From Archangium gephyra (GTDB lineage: Bacteria; Myxococcota; Myxococcia; Myxococcales; Myxococcaceae): a stretch of 64,000 nt of DNA. The DNA lies in assembly GCF_001027285.1 (NCBI RefSeq), contig NZ_CP011509.1:1930501-1994500 (forward strand), given 5' to 3'. Numbering within the stretch: the first letter of the stretch is position 1; each line of letters opens with the position of its first letter. Below, piece by piece: positions 1-9,388 of the stretch. The translations under genes and the position numbers were made by a program. The notes beneath the pieces are model-generated. The model was not told the DNA's origin, did no database searches, and saw only the letters and a program-made list of their open reading frames with translations.

Positions 1-124
1 CCAGCGCCACGAAGTTCACGCCGGCCCCCTGGATGTAGAACCAGGTGATGCCGATGACCGCGAGCAGCAGGTAGGTGACCACCGGTGTGCGGAGTGTGGG
101 GTTGTCGTCGCTGAGGGGAATCAT
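1..124 (-). CDS. Rhomboid family intramembrane serine protease, N-terminal fragment
   Basis: The reverse strand opens with ATG at 124 and stays open to the window edge (41 codons). It begins MIPLSDDNPTLRTP and continues into a hydrophobic stretch VTYLLLAVIGITWF. This opening (a short polar MIPLSDDNP segment, then the first membrane helix) is characteristic of bacterial rhomboid proteases, which cleave membrane proteins inside the bilayer with a Ser-His dyad. The catalytic GxSG and His motifs would lie beyond the window, so activity cannot be judged. The gene is divergent from the hydrolase at 251, with about 126 bases between the two starts. Confidence 0.75.
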   Translation of the reverse strand, partial: MIPLSDDNPTLRTPVVTYLLLAVIGITWFYIQGAGVNFVAL

Positions 125-250
125 CGGGCGGCTCCAAGATGTCCACGGCGGAGCGGTGGGGGAGGGGGAGTGCTTCACGCCTGTAAGACGTCTGACGTCC
201 CGCCCCGAGGCCGCTTCCTCACGATAGGGGACGACCCTAGCTCTGTGCCC

Positions 251-1204
251 ATGAATCCCATCACCCCTCGCTCCGTTTCGTTGCCGGCTCTGCGCATGCA
301 GGTGTTGGAGGCGGGCCCCGCCGATGGGCCGCTGGTGCTCCTGCTCCACGGTTTTCCCGAGCTGTCCGAGAGCTGGCGCGAGGTCCTGCCCCGGCTGGCC
401 GAGGCGGGCTTCCGCGCCGTGGCGCCGGACCTGCGCGGCTATGGCGGCACGGACCGGCCCGCGGAGGGTTATGACCTCGACACGCTGGCCGGGGATGTCG
501 TCCAGCTGGCGCGGCACCTCCAGCCGGACAGGCCCGTGTACCTGGTGGGCCACGACTGGGGCGGGGTCATCGCCTACCACGTGGCGGCCATGCACCCGGA
601 GGTGGTGGAGCGTCTGGCCGTGGTCAACGCCCCGCATCCGGAGCGGATGGCGCGGGAGATATGGAAGCCCGGGCAGCTCGTGCGCTCCTGGTACGTCTTC
701 TTCTTCCAGCTGCCCTGGCTGCCCGAGCTCCTGCTCTCCGCGCGGGGCGGGGCCCTGGTGCCACGCATGTTGCGGCGGGAGATGGTGGACCCCTCGCGCG
801 TGCCCCCGGGACGGCTGGCCGAGTACGAGGCGAACTTCTCCAGCCGCGAGGCGGCGCGCGCGGCCATCGACTACTACCGCGTGGCGTTCCGCCGCACCGT
901 GGACCCGCGCCGCCTGCGCGAGCCGCGGCCCTACCCGCGCATCCGCGCGCCCTTCCTGCTCATCTGGGGCGAGCAGGACACCGCCCTGCGCAAGCAACTC
1001 ACGCGGGGGCTGGAGCCGTACTTCGAACAGAAGCCCGCGGTGCAGTACCTGCCCGAGGAGGGCCACTTCGTGCCGCTGGAGGCCCCGGAGAAGGTGGCGG
1101 CGCTCCTCATCGAGCACTTCTCCGCGGGACGGGCCCTGACGGACGAGGAGGCGCGCTGGCCCCGGGAGACGGCCTCCCTCGAGGGGCAGCAGCCCCCGGC
1201 GTGA
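251..1204 (+). CDS. Alpha/beta hydrolase, epoxide hydrolase-like
   Basis: A 317-residue alpha/beta hydrolase. The oxyanion motif HGFPE is near residue 33. The nucleophile elbow GHDWGG has Asp102, as in epoxide hydrolases and haloalkane dehalogenases rather than Ser esterases. A WGEQD acid loop follows near 250, and the catalytic His is in GHFVPLEAPE near 280. Together these give an Asp-Asp-His triad, and HGFPE/HDWGG is the soluble epoxide hydrolase pattern. The substrate is unknown. I chose ATG 251 because the domain starts right after it; the frame is open further upstream (170) but that extension lacks conserved-looking sequence. No signal peptide is seen, so it is probably cytoplasmic. It ends 12 bases from the convergent YkgJ-like gene. 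Confidence 0.85.
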   Translation: MNPITPRSVSLPALRMQVLEAGPADGPLVLLLHGFPELSESWREVLPRLAEAGFRAVAPDLRGYGGTDRPAEGYDLDTLAGDVVQLARHLQPDRPVYLVGHDWGGVIAYHVAAMHPEVVERLAVVNAPHPERMAREIWKPGQLVRSWYVFFFQLPWLPELLLSARGGALVPRMLRREMVDPSRVPPGRLAEYEANFSSREAARAAIDYYRVAFRRTVDPRRLREPRPYPRIRAPFLLIWGEQDTALRKQLTRGLEPYFEQKPAVQYLPEEGHFVPLEAPEKVAALLIEHFSAGRALTDEEARWPRETASLEGQQPPA

Positions 1205-1216
1205 GCCGGCCCCGGT

Positions 1217-1738
1217 TCACTCGTCGAGGTGGAGCTTGCGCACCAGCTCCGCGTACTTCTCCGGCGGGAGGTGGGCCTTCAACAGCGCCTGCCTCATCTG
1301 CTCGCCCTTCTTGTACGAGGCCGAGTAGCCGCACTCGGGGAAGAACTCCGGCAGCGCCTCGTAGACGAGGTTGCGCGGGTAGTCCCGGCACATGCCCGGC
1401 CGGCTGTCGTAGGAGTCACACTGCTTCGTCACCGGATCGTAGTGCGTGCAGCGGAAGACGAAGAGCTTGAGGCGCCGGTCGTCGCTCACGAACTCGAAGC
1501 CGTTGACGACGCGGTGCCACGTCAGCGTGAGCCAGCGCAGCGAGCGCAGGAAGAACACGGGCCGGCTCACGGGGATGACGGGCGTCTCGCAGCACCGGCC
1601 GCAGCCGTTGCAGGAGCCCTTGAGCCGGTAGCGCGGCTCTCCCCGGGCCCGCAGCACCAGGCGGGTGAACCCGAGATCAAGGGTGTAGCGCACCAGAGCG
1701 AGCCGTTTGATGGCACGGCGGAGGAGCCCGTCCTTCAT
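1217..1738 (-). CDS. YkgJ family cysteine-cluster protein
   Basis: A 173-residue protein with the compact cluster CNGCGRCC near residue 45 (CxxCxxCC, the signature of the YkgJ/UPF0153 family). Further cysteines lie at FRCTHYDP, KQCDSYD, GMCRDYP and PECGY, consistent with binding a metal, probably zinc or an Fe-S cluster. The biochemical role of the family is not established. Start ATG 1738 is chosen over an upstream in-frame start at 1885 because the intervening segment is Pro/Gly-rich and unlike the family. The gene is convergent with the hydrolase and divergent from the lipoprotein at 1923. Confidence 0.8.
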   Translation of the reverse strand: MKDGLLRRAIKRLALVRYTLDLGFTRLVLRARGEPRYRLKGSCNGCGRCCETPVIPVSRPVFFLRSLRWLTLTWHRVVNGFEFVSDDRRLKLFVFRCTHYDPVTKQCDSYDSRPGMCRDYPRNLVYEALPEFFPECGYSASYKKGEQMRQALLKAHLPPEKYAELVRKLHLDE

Positions 1739-1922
1739 GGGCGGGGAGTGTACCCGGGTGCCGGGCTCCCGCGGCTCCCCGGGTGGGTTCCAGGCAAGCT
1801 GCTGTGTTTCAGGCCCGCTGCACGGTGGGCTCCGAGCGGGTTGTCCCCCGGGGCGGCTTGGCGCGAGGGAGGGGCCGTGCTTCAAATCGACTCCTCATCT
1901 TCAACCCGTGGGGGAGAACCGA

Positions 1923-2438
1923 ATGAAGCCGTCCATGCGCTCGCCGTGGTCCCTGTCGTTGGTGCTGCTCGCCGTCACCACGCTCGCCACCGGATGCGCG
2001 GCCAGCCGCCGCGAGGCCTACATCCAGGACAAGGCGGCCCAGCACGTGTACCGCAAGCCCCTCGCCGAGGTGTGGCCGCAGGTGCGGATGCTGTTGAAGG
2101 AGAAGGACCTGCCGCTGCGCGAGGCCCCGGGCGGGTATGAGATCAGCACCGACTGGCACATGGTCGGCGCGCCCTCGACGCTGGGCACCAACTACGTGCG
2201 CTACCTGGTGCGCGGCAAGCAGCCGACGCCGGCCATGAGCACGGTGGAGATCTTCAAGCAGAACCGCACCGAGTCCGGCCCGGGCCCGGTGGACACGCAG
2301 ACCGGCCAGCGCCAGAACCTCGGCACGGACACCACCAACATGGTGCGGGACATGGAGATGGAGTGGGAGCTGCTGCAGCGCATCGACCCCGACGCGGCCA
2401 AGGCGCTGCGCGCCGAGGCCGAGAGCACCATCAAGTAG
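1923..2438 (+). CDS. Lipoprotein of unknown function
   Basis: A 171-residue precursor. The N-terminus has a Lys/Arg-containing head, a hydrophobic core (SLVLLAVTTLA) and a lipobox ending TGC at residue 23, so it should be lipidated and anchored in an envelope membrane. The mature part is charged and soluble, with no enzyme motif that I recognise. The segment VYRKPLAEVWPQVRMLLKEK resembles the small alpha/beta domain of BamC-like or DUF3576-like lipoproteins, but that is only a loose impression. A GGGGGAGA ribosome binding site precedes ATG 1923, which settles the start. The gene is convergent with ribonuclease Z (10-base gap). Confidence 0.75.
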   Translation: MKPSMRSPWSLSLVLLAVTTLATGCAASRREAYIQDKAAQHVYRKPLAEVWPQVRMLLKEKDLPLREAPGGYEISTDWHMVGAPSTLGTNYVRYLVRGKQPTPAMSTVEIFKQNRTESGPGPVDTQTGQRQNLGTDTTNMVRDMEMEWELLQRIDPDAAKALRAEAESTIK

Positions 2439-2448
2439 GCCCCCGCGC

Positions 2449-3372
2449 TCAGTCGCGCAGGGGCAGTTCCACGGTGAGCCCGTCGTAGGCGACCTCGACG
2501 GGCCCCTTGTACTCCTCGCGTGCCTGGGTGAGCAGCCGCGAGGGGTCGGTGTCATGGCGGCTGGACAGGTGCGTGAGGATGAGCCGCTTCGCGCCCGCCT
2601 CCCGCGCCACCTGGGCCGCCTCGCGGGCCGTCGAGTGCCGCGTCTCCTGGGCGCGCGCCTGCTCGTCGTCGGAGAAGGTGGACTCGTGGATGAGCAGGTC
2701 CGCGTCCTTCGCCGCGCGCACCAGGGACTGGCACGGCCGGGTGTCGCCGGAGATGACGAGCCGCCGCCCGGGCCGCGTGTCGCCCACCACCTCGTCGGGA
2801 TGGATGGTGCGGCCATCCGGCAGCGTCACCGTCTCGCCACGCTGGAGCTGGCCGTAGATGGGACCCGAGGGAATACCCATGGCCCGGGCCTTCTCCAGGT
2901 TGAACTTGCCCGGGCGCTCGTCCTCCTGCAGCACGTAGCCGAGCGCGTTGATGCGATGGTCCACCCCCACCGCCTGCACGGTGTAGCCGCGCCGCTCCAC
3001 CTTGTCGCCGTCGCGCAGCTCGTGGAACTCCACGGCGAAGGACAGCGACTCCACGCCCAGGTGCACCGCCTGGTGCAGCAGCCGCCGCGCCGGGGGAGGC
3101 CCGTAGAGCTGCACGGGCGTCTCGCGGCCCATCATCCCGAGGGTGCGCAGGAAGCCGATGATTCCCAGGTAGTGGTCGGCGTGGAAGTGGGTGAAGAAGA
3201 CGGCATCCACGGTGAAGCCGGTGCCGTAGCGCACCATCTGCCGCTGGCTGCCCTCGCCACAGTCGAAGAGGAGCAGATCCGAGTCCGCCTTCACCGCGAG
3301 CCCGGACAGGTTGCGGTGCAACGTCGGTTGAGCGGCCGAGGTGCCGAGGAAGGTAAGCCTGAGAATGGACAT
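2449..3372 (-). CDS. rnz: Ribonuclease Z
   Basis: A 307-residue metallo-beta-lactamase-fold endonuclease that trims the 3' trailer of tRNA precursors. The dinuclear zinc motif HxHxDH is intact as THFHADH (residues 61-67). It is followed by a further His in GVDHRINALGY, a conserved Asp in SGDTRPC and a C-terminal His in LTHLSSRHD. FLGTSAAQPTLHRN at the N-terminus is the typical RNase Z opening, and the length fits the short (bacterial) tRNase Z form. ATG 3372 is the first start compatible with this opening. It is divergent from the DUF2293 gene (about 130 bases between starts). Confidence 0.95.
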   Translation of the reverse strand: MSILRLTFLGTSAAQPTLHRNLSGLAVKADSDLLLFDCGEGSQRQMVRYGTGFTVDAVFFTHFHADHYLGIIGFLRTLGMMGRETPVQLYGPPPARRLLHQAVHLGVESLSFAVEFHELRDGDKVERRGYTVQAVGVDHRINALGYVLQEDERPGKFNLEKARAMGIPSGPIYGQLQRGETVTLPDGRTIHPDEVVGDTRPGRRLVISGDTRPCQSLVRAAKDADLLIHESTFSDDEQARAQETRHSTAREAAQVAREAGAKRLILTHLSSRHDTDPSRLLTQAREEYKGPVEVAYDGLTVELPLRD

Positions 3373-3505
3373 GCCGGCGCTGCCCATGGGTGAAAGACCC
3401 TCCCGCCCGCGTCCGAGCGCTGGCGACATGCCCCATCTAGCAGAGGTTGACGCGGGGGCGCTTCCCCCTCTGACTGGGCATGCGGTATAGGCGCCAGCGC
3501 CCGAC

Positions 3506-4207
3506 ATGAGCGACTCCCTCACCGTCTCCCCCACGAGCGACCCGCGCCGCGTGCGCGCTGCCGACGGCTCCATCCTCTCCGTGCCCCCTGGCTGGGCCCT
3601 GTTGCCCCCGGGTGATGCGGGACTCACCCGCCGGGTGAAGGCGGCCGGCCCCAGCTGGACGGTGGTGGAGAAGAAGGGCCGTAAAATCTTCTCCCAGGGA
3701 GTCTGGGCGCCGGAGGCCCACATCACCGCCGCCCGGGTGGCCCTGGAGTCCGAGCGCGCCACCCCCGCCTATGCGAAGAAGCGGGAGGCGGACGTGCGCC
3801 GCCGCGAGCGCGAGCAGGCCGAGTACGAAGTGGACTTCGCCAACACGGTGCTGCGCTTCCTCGCCTTCGCGCCCGTCTTCACGGCGCAGGCGAAGAAGCT
3901 GGCGGTGGCGGTGGCGGCCCACGCCACCCCGGTGGGCAGTGGCACGGTGGCCCGGACCGAGCGCATCCCCATCGAGCGCCGCGCCGAGGCGGCGGTCATC
4001 GCCTGGATGCGGCACCAGACGACGGCCTACGACAACCTCTCCATCGCCCGGGTGAAGGGGGCCCGCCGCGAGGTGCGCCGCGAGCTGGCCGAGGTGTCCC
4101 GCGCGGTGTTGGACCTGCACCGCCGCGACGTGCCCCATGCTCCGGCCGCGTGCCCCCTGTGCACGGCCCTGGGACGGCTCGGCGCGCCCTCCGTGGCACG
4201 GGGATAG
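3506..4207 (+). CDS. DUF2293 domain-containing protein
   Basis: A 233-residue protein. Residues 1-80 are a small beta-rich part (SVPPGWALLPPGDAG, WTVVEKKGRK). A charged helix follows (AKKREADVRRREREQAEYEVDF). The C-terminal half contains RRAEAAVIAWMRHQTTAYDNL and ARREVRRELAEVSRAVLDLHRR, which match DUF2293 as I recall it: an Arg-rich helical domain found in bacteria and fungi with no known function. CPLCTAL near the C-terminus adds two cysteines. The basic helical character would suit nucleic acid binding, but nothing in the sequence proves it. Probably cytoplasmic and monocistronic. Confidence 0.75.
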   Translation: MSDSLTVSPTSDPRRVRAADGSILSVPPGWALLPPGDAGLTRRVKAAGPSWTVVEKKGRKIFSQGVWAPEAHITAARVALESERATPAYAKKREADVRRREREQAEYEVDFANTVLRFLAFAPVFTAQAKKLAVAVAAHATPVGSGTVARTERIPIERRAEAAVIAWMRHQTTAYDNLSIARVKGARREVRRELAEVSRAVLDLHRRDVPHAPAACPLCTALGRLGAPSVARG

Positions 4208-4216
4208 TTCATTAGC

Positions 4217-4308
4217 TTTACTGAATGGTCTGGTAAGTGATTCTCGGGGTGTTTCTGACCCGCGATTCAGTAATTCCCTGGCGGAGTTTCTGACCGGCGG
4301 GTTAGTCA
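4217..4308 (+). promoter_or_regulatory. Candidate operator/promoter region of the TetR-RND operon
   Basis: This 111-base gap is visibly AT-richer than its neighbours. It holds a perfect 9-bp inverted repeat, TTACTGAAT (4218-4226) and ATTCAGTAA (4265-4273), and a 10-bp direct repeat GTTTCTGACC (4251-4260 and 4286-4295). TTACTGAATGGTCTGGTAA (4218-4236) is itself a partial dyad. Such repeats just ahead of a tetR gene usually mark autoregulatory sites. I infer an operator for the adjacent regulator; no convincing -35/-10 pair was found. Confidence 0.5.
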
Positions 4309-4318
4309 TGCGGGCGCC

Positions 4319-5086
4319 ATGGCTCGTCCCGCGGATCCACATGCCCGTGCAGCCCTCATCGCCGCCGCGCGAGCGGAGTTCGTGAAGAAGGGTCTGCGCG
4401 GCGCACGCATCGAGGACATCACCGCCGCCTGCGGCCTCTCCAAGGGCGCCTTCTATCTGCACGCCGCCTCCAAGGAGGCCCTCTTCGGCGAGGTGGTGGC
4501 CGAGTTCACCTCCGCGATGAACCTGCTCATCGAGCGGCGCATCAACGACATGGAGCGCTTCCACGCCGAGCACGGCCCCCTGGAGGCACGCGACGTGGCC
4601 GAGCGCTCCGAGCGCTACGAGCTCCTGGTGGAGATGAGCACCGAGGGGGACCTGGGCACGCTCGAGCTGATGTGGGCCTACCGCGACGTGGTGCACGTGC
4701 TCATGCGCGGCAGCCAGGGCACCGAGTTCGAGTCGCTCATGTGGGGCATGGTGGATCTCGAGGTGTCGCGGGTGTCGCAGGAGTTCCAGCGCCTGCAGAA
4801 GGACTGCGTGAGCCGCGCGGACGTGCCTCCCACCGTCATCGGCTCGCTCATCGTCGGCACGTACGTGCTGCTGGCGCAGCAGATGAGCCAGATGGAGCAG
4901 AAGCCAGACCTGGCCGCGTGGGCCCGCTCCATCCACCGGCTCATCCGCGAGGGCAGCCTGCCCCCGAAGGCCGCCACCGCTCCCCGGCGCCCGTCCGAGC
5001 CCAAGAAGACCGCGCCCAAGAAGACTTCCTCGCGCGGGCCCCAGGCCCGTGCCGTTTCCCGTCCCCGTAGCACCTCGAGGTCATGA
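4319..5086 (+). CDS. TetR/AcrR family transcriptional regulator of the RND efflux operon
   Basis: A 255-residue repressor-type protein. Residues 8-55 form the TetR DNA-binding domain: AALIAAARAEFVKKGLRGARIEDITAACG, then the recognition helix region LSKGAFYLHAASKEALF. The remaining helical part is the ligand-binding and dimerisation domain. Past about residue 215 there is an unusual Lys/Pro/Arg-rich tail (KAATAPRRPSEPKKTAPKK), which may add non-specific DNA affinity. The stop overlaps the adaptor start by four bases (ATGA, 5083-5086), so the regulator and efflux genes are translationally coupled and very likely one operon. It probably represses the operon until an efflux substrate binds, as known for AcrR-like members. 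The inverted repeats at 4218-4273 are its likely target. Confidence 0.9.
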   Translation: MARPADPHARAALIAAARAEFVKKGLRGARIEDITAACGLSKGAFYLHAASKEALFGEVVAEFTSAMNLLIERRINDMERFHAEHGPLEARDVAERSERYELLVEMSTEGDLGTLELMWAYRDVVHVLMRGSQGTEFESLMWGMVDLEVSRVSQEFQRLQKDCVSRADVPPTVIGSLIVGTYVLLAQQMSQMEQKPDLAAWARSIHRLIREGSLPPKAATAPRRPSEPKKTAPKKTSSRGPQARAVSRPRSTSRS

Positions 5087-6189
5087 CCGTGAAACTCTCC
5101 AGGACGCCGCTCGTCGCCGGGCTCGCCGCCGTGGGCCTGGCCGCCACCGCGCTTCCCCTCTCGGGCTGCAAGGCCGACGCCGCTCCGGCCGCCACCACCA
5201 AGGCCGCCGTGTCAGAGCTTCCCTCGGTGACGGTGCTCTCCCCGCGCTCGGTGAAGACGTCGCTGCGCGAGGAGGTCACGGGCACGCTCTTCCCCGCCCA
5301 GGCCCTGCAGGTGGGCTTCGAAGTGGGGGGCCGCCTGGACAAGGTGCGCGTGAAGAAGGGCCAGACGGTGCAGGAGGGCCAGGTGCTCGCGCAGCTCAAC
5401 CCGGAGATTTCCGATGCGCAGCTCGCCCAGGCCCAGGCCTCGGTGGCCGCCGCCGAGGTGAGCGCCGCCATGGCCGCCGACGTGGCCGGCCGCAACGCGA
5501 AGCTGCAGGAGCAGGGCAACGTGAGCGACCTGCAGAACCTCACCTCCAGCACGCAGGCGAAGCAGGCCGAGGCGCAGCTGCTGGCCGCGAGGGCGCAGCT
5601 CGCGCAGGCGCAGGCGGGCCGTCGCAAGCACGACCTCAAGGCGCCCTTCGCCGGCACCGTCGTGGACGCGCCCGAGCAGGTGGGCGCCATCGTGGGCCCC
5701 GGCGTGCCGATGTTCTCGGTGGAGAACCTGGGCACCCTGCTGCTGAAGACGACGGTGGCCGACTCCACCCGCGCCCGCCTCAAGCCGGGCACGAAGGTGC
5801 GCGTGGAAGTCATCGGAGCCAACATCTCCACGGACGAGGCCGTCATCCGCACCGTCATCGCCTCGGCGGACCCGGCCACCCGCCGCATCCCGGTGGACAT
5901 CCTGGTGCCCAACAAGGATGGCCGCTTCGTGGCCAACACCCTGGCGCGCGTCATCCTCCCGCTGAGCGAGGAGCAGGAGGCGCAGGCCGTGCCCACCTCC
6001 GCGCTGTCCTCCTCGGGCGGTGACCACGTCTACGTGGTGGGCTCCGCGGGCGAGGTCCGCCGCGTGGACGTCCAGGTCATCGAGCGCGGCATGCGCGAGG
6101 TGGTGGTGAAGGCCGCCGCCCCGCTGGACAAGGTCGTCGAGTACCCCACGCCGTCCCTCGCCGAGGGCACGCGCGTCTCCGTGAAGTAA
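5083..6189 (+). CDS. RND efflux system periplasmic adaptor (membrane fusion protein), lipoprotein
   Basis: A 368-residue HlyD/AcrA-type adaptor linking the inner-membrane pump to the outer-membrane channel. The N-terminus carries a signal peptide with lipobox LSGC at residue 29, so it is probably lipid-anchored in the periplasm. Order of parts: barrel-sandwich start LQVGFEVGGRLDKVRVKKGQ (about 80), an Ala/Gln-rich alpha-hairpin (110-180), the returning lipoyl half DLKAPFAGTVVDAPEQVG (about 185), a beta-barrel domain and a C-terminal membrane-proximal part. It overlaps the TetR stop by 4 bases and is followed by the pump gene after 32 bases. The substrate cannot be read from the sequence. Confidence 0.93.
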   Translation: MTVKLSRTPLVAGLAAVGLAATALPLSGCKADAAPAATTKAAVSELPSVTVLSPRSVKTSLREEVTGTLFPAQALQVGFEVGGRLDKVRVKKGQTVQEGQVLAQLNPEISDAQLAQAQASVAAAEVSAAMAADVAGRNAKLQEQGNVSDLQNLTSSTQAKQAEAQLLAARAQLAQAQAGRRKHDLKAPFAGTVVDAPEQVGAIVGPGVPMFSVENLGTLLLKTTVADSTRARLKPGTKVRVEVIGANISTDEAVIRTVIASADPATRRIPVDILVPNKDGRFVANTLARVILPLSEEQEAQAVPTSALSSSGGDHVYVVGSAGEVRRVDVQVIERGMREVVVKAAAPLDKVVEYPTPSLAEGTRVSVK

Positions 6190-6221
6190 TCCCCGCCGCA
6201 CGATTCCAGGGCGTCCCCCCC

Positions 6222-9200
6222 ATGTTCCTCAGCGACGTCTCCATTCGCCGGCCGGTCTTCACGGCCATGATGTCCTTCTGCCTCATCGTCCTCGGAGTGA
6301 TGGGGTACACCCGGCTGGGTACCGATCTCTTCCCGGACATCTCCATCCCGGTGGTGGTGGTCAACACCATTTACAAGGGCGCGGGCCCGGGTGAGATCGA
6401 GACGCAGATCATCAAGCCCGTCGAGGATGCCGTCGCCGGCATCAGCGGTGTGGACAAGATCCACTCCTTCAGCCGCGAGAACGTGGGCACGGTCATCGTC
6501 CAGTTCAAGCTGTCGGCCAACCTGGACCGGTCGGTGCAGGAGGTGCGCGACAAGGTGTCGGGCATCACCAACAAGCTGCCGCAGGAGGCGGATGTGCCGG
6601 TGGTGGGCCGCGTGGACATCTCCGCGGTGCCCGTCCTCACCTACGCGGCGAGCGCGGACGTGGACTCGCGCATGGTGCGCAAGATCATCGAGGACAAGCT
6701 CAAGCCCTCCCTGGCGCAGCTCGAGGGCGTGGCCGACGTGCGCATCAACGGTGGCGACGTGCGCGAAATCCAGGTGGACGTGGACCTGGACAAGGCGCGC
6801 GCGGTGGGCGTGTCCGCCAATGACATCGCCCAGCGCATCGGCATGGAGAACCTGGACCTGCCGGCGGGCCGGTTGCAGCTGGGGCCCACCGAGCTGACGG
6901 TGCGCTCGCTGGGACAGTTCAAGAACGTGGACGAGCTGCGCCAGCTCCCGGTGGCCCAGAGCCGCACGGGCGCCCAGGTGCGGCTGGAGGAGATCGCCAC
7001 CATCACCGACGGCGCGGCCGAGCGGCGCACCACGGCGCGCCTCAACGGCGCGGACGCCGTCATCCTCGAGGTCATCAAGCAGCCCGGCTCCAACACCGTG
7101 GCGGTGAGCGACTCGGTGAAGAAGGCCATGGACAAGCTGGTGCCCTCGCTGGGCCACGGCTTCCAGACGCGGCTGCTGATCGACCAGTCGGTGGACATCC
7201 GCGAGAACGCCCACGAGGTGTGGGTCGCCCTCCTCTTCGGCGGCGCGATGGCGGTGCTCATCATCCTGATGTTCCTGTTGGATCCGCGCGGCACCTTCAT
7301 CTCCTCGCTGGCCCTGCCCACCTCCGTCATCGGCACGTTCTTCGTGATGTTCGCGCTGAACTACTCGCTCAACCAGATGACGCTGCTGGCGCTGTCGCTG
7401 GCCATCGGTCTGCTCATCGACGACGCGGTGGTGGTGCGCGAGGCCATCACCCATCGCCTGGAGCAGGGCGAGGATCCGGTGAGCGCGGCCTCCAACGGCA
7501 CCAAGGACGTGGGCCTGGCGGTGCTCGCCACCACGCTCGCCCTGGTGGCGGTGTTCATCCCGGTGGCCTTCATGCCGGGCATGGTGGGCCAGTTCCTCCA
7601 GCAGTTCGGCATCACCATCTCGGTGGCGGTGCTCATCTCGCTCTTCATCTCCTTCACGTTGGATCCGATGCTGTCCGCGCGCCTGGCGAAGCAGCGGCAG
7701 GCCGGGGTGCACCACCAGGAGAACGCGGTGGCCAGTGCCATCCGCCGCTTCCTGGACGGCAGCGAGCGCGTCTACTCGGACATCCTGCGCTGGGTGCTCG
7801 ACCACAAGTGGCTCACCACGGGCATCACCGTGCTGGTGATGGTGATCTCCTTCGGTGCCGCCAGCCGCCTGGGCATGGAGTTCATCTCGGCCGAGGACCG
7901 CTCGCAGTTCATCGTGCAGCTCATCCTGCCCGATGCCTCCAGCCTGGAGCAGACGGGCACGCGCGTGGCGCAGGCCGAGAAGATCCTCAAGGGGATACCC
8001 GAGGTGACGGACATCTACGCCATCGTCGGTGACAACGGCGATGTGAACAAGGCGCGCCTCCGGGTCATCGTCACCAACAAGCAGTCGCGCCAGCGCGGCA
8101 TCCAGGCCATCAAGGACGAGGCGCGCGCGCTCCTCACCCCGGCGCTGCCCGCCACCCGCGTCAACCTGCAGGACCTGCCCATCATCGACGGCCTGGGCGG
8201 TGACTTCTATCCCATCATGATTCGTGTCACCGGCCCGGACCTGGCGAAGATCCACGAGGAGTCCGAGCGCATCGCCCAGATTCTCCGGGACATCCCGGGC
8301 ACGGCGGACGTGCGCGTGGACTACAACCCGCCCAAGCCGGAGCTGGCCATCGAGGTGGACCGGGCGCGCGCCAAGGACCTGGGTGTGAGCGCCGCGGCCA
8401 TCGCCCTGCAGATGCGCATGTCCATCGGCGGTGACGTGGCCGCCAAGCTGCGCGAGGGCGTGGACGAGACGGACATCCGCGTGCGGCTGAGCGAGCGCGA
8501 CCGCGCCACCCCCGAGCGCGTGCGGCAGTTGATGATCGCCACGCCCAAGGGGCTCGTCCCGGTGACGGACGTGGCGAAGGTGGAGCTGCGCGACGGGCCG
8601 AGCGTCATCGAGCACGAGAACCGCCAGCGGCAGCTCGCCATCTACTCCCAGCTCAATGGGGCCGCCCTGGGTGACGTGGCGGCGACGCTCAAGGCGAAGA
8701 TCGCCGAGAAGCCGCTCTCCCCGGGCTACTCGCTCATCTACGACGGGCAGATCAAGATGATGACGGAGCAGAACGACGCCTTCAGCACCGCGTTCCTGCT
8801 GGCCTTCGTCTTCATCTACATGGTGCTCGCCAGCCAGTTCGAGTCCTTCAAGCACCCCTTCACCATCATGGTGTCGCTGCCGCTGGCGCTCGTGGGCGCG
8901 CTGCTGGGCCTCGTCTTCGGCGGCTACCACGTGTCCATGGGCGCGATGATCGGCATCATCCTGCTGATGGGCCTGGTGACGAAGAACGCCATCCTCCTGG
9001 TGGACGGCGCGCTGCAGTACCTGCGCGAGGGGGCCACGGTGGACGAGGCGCTCATGAAGGCGGGTCCGCGCCGGCTGCGTCCCATCCTCATGACGAGCGC
9101 CGCCATGGCCATCGGCATGGTGCCCACCGCCATCGGCAAGGGCGTGGGCTCGGAGTTCCGCGCTCCCATGGCCATCGCCGTCATCGGCGGCGTCATCACC

Positions 9201-9338
9201 TCCACCTTCCTCACGCTGCTGGTGGTGCCGGTGGTGTTCGCGGCCATGGAGCGCATCGGCTTCTCCAAGCGCCCCCAGAAGAAGGACGAGGGTCTGCCCA
9301 TCCCCGTCTCGGAGTCCCAGGAGCAGCGCGCCGCCTGA
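6222..9338 (+). CDS. RND efflux transporter permease (AcrB/HAE-type)
   Basis: A 1038-residue proton-driven inner-membrane pump, the usual size for this family. The N-terminal helix ([20 protein letters not shown]) is followed by a periplasmic porter domain opening [15 protein letters not shown]. Transmembrane helices lie around 330-500. TM4 carries the Asp pair essential for proton relay ([10 protein letters not shown]). A second porter domain follows, and a second helix bundle contains [15 protein letters not shown]. The two-fold repeat is intact and no frameshift is seen. The gene sits between adaptor and channel genes, so the three form one tripartite exporter. Sequence resemblance is to the hydrophobic and amphiphilic drug exporters (HAE) rather than metal exporters. 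Confidence 0.95.
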   Translation: MFLSDVSIRRPVFTAMMSFCLIVLGVMGYTRLGTDLFPDISIPVVVVNTIYKGAGPGEIETQIIKPVEDAVAGISGVDKIHSFSRENVGTVIVQFKLSANLDRSVQEVRDKVSGITNKLPQEADVPVVGRVDISAVPVLTYAASADVDSRMVRKIIEDKLKPSLAQLEGVADVRINGGDVREIQVDVDLDKARAVGVSANDIAQRIGMENLDLPAGRLQLGPTELTVRSLGQFKNVDELRQLPVAQSRTGAQVRLEEIATITDGAAERRTTARLNGADAVILEVIKQPGSNTVAVSDSVKKAMDKLVPSLGHGFQTRLLIDQSVDIRENAHEVWVALLFGGAMAVLIILMFLLDPRGTFISSLALPTSVIGTFFVMFALNYSLNQMTLLALSLAIGLLIDDAVVVREAITHRLEQGEDPVSAASNGTKDVGLAVLATTLALVAVFIPVAFMPGMVGQFLQQFGITISVAVLISLFISFTLDPMLSARLAKQRQAGVHHQENAVASAIRRFLDGSERVYSDILRWVLDHKWLTTGITVLVMVISFGAASRLGMEFISAEDRSQFIVQLILPDASSLEQTGTRVAQAEKILKGIPEVTDIYAIVGDNGDVNKARLRVIVTNKQSRQRGIQAIKDEARALLTPALPATRVNLQDLPIIDGLGGDFYPIMIRVTGPDLAKIHEESERIAQILRDIPGTADVRVDYNPPKPELAIEVDRARAKDLGVSAAAIALQMRMSIGGDVAAKLREGVDETDIRVRLSERDRATPERVRQLMIATPKGLVPVTDVAKVELRDGPSVIEHENRQRQLAIYSQLNGAALGDVAATLKAKIAEKPLSPGYSLIYDGQIKMMTEQNDAFSTAFLLAFVFIYMVLASQFESFKHPFTIMVSLPLALVGALLGLVFGGYHVSMGAMIGIILLMGLVTKNAILLVDGALQYLREGATVDEALMKAGPRRLRPILMTSAAMAIGMVPTAIGKGVGSEFRAPMAIAVIGGVITSTFLTLLVVPVVFAAMERIGFSKRPQKKDEGLPIPVSESQEQRAA

Positions 9339-9388
9339 GCGGCCCGGGCTCTGCCCCTCCACCCATCCTCCTTCGCTTGCCCCTGCCT

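Noticed and set aside
3447-3491. TTGACG and TATAGG before the DUF2293 gene as a promoter
   Set aside because: The spacing is 33 bases, about twice what sigma-70-type promoters allow.
6030-9362. A 1.1-kb-codon open frame antisense to the RND pump gene, rich in His, Arg, Gly and Val
   Set aside because: Antisense frames stay open in very GC-rich genes. The composition is typical of a shadow and the plus strand encodes a complete, motif-bearing pump.
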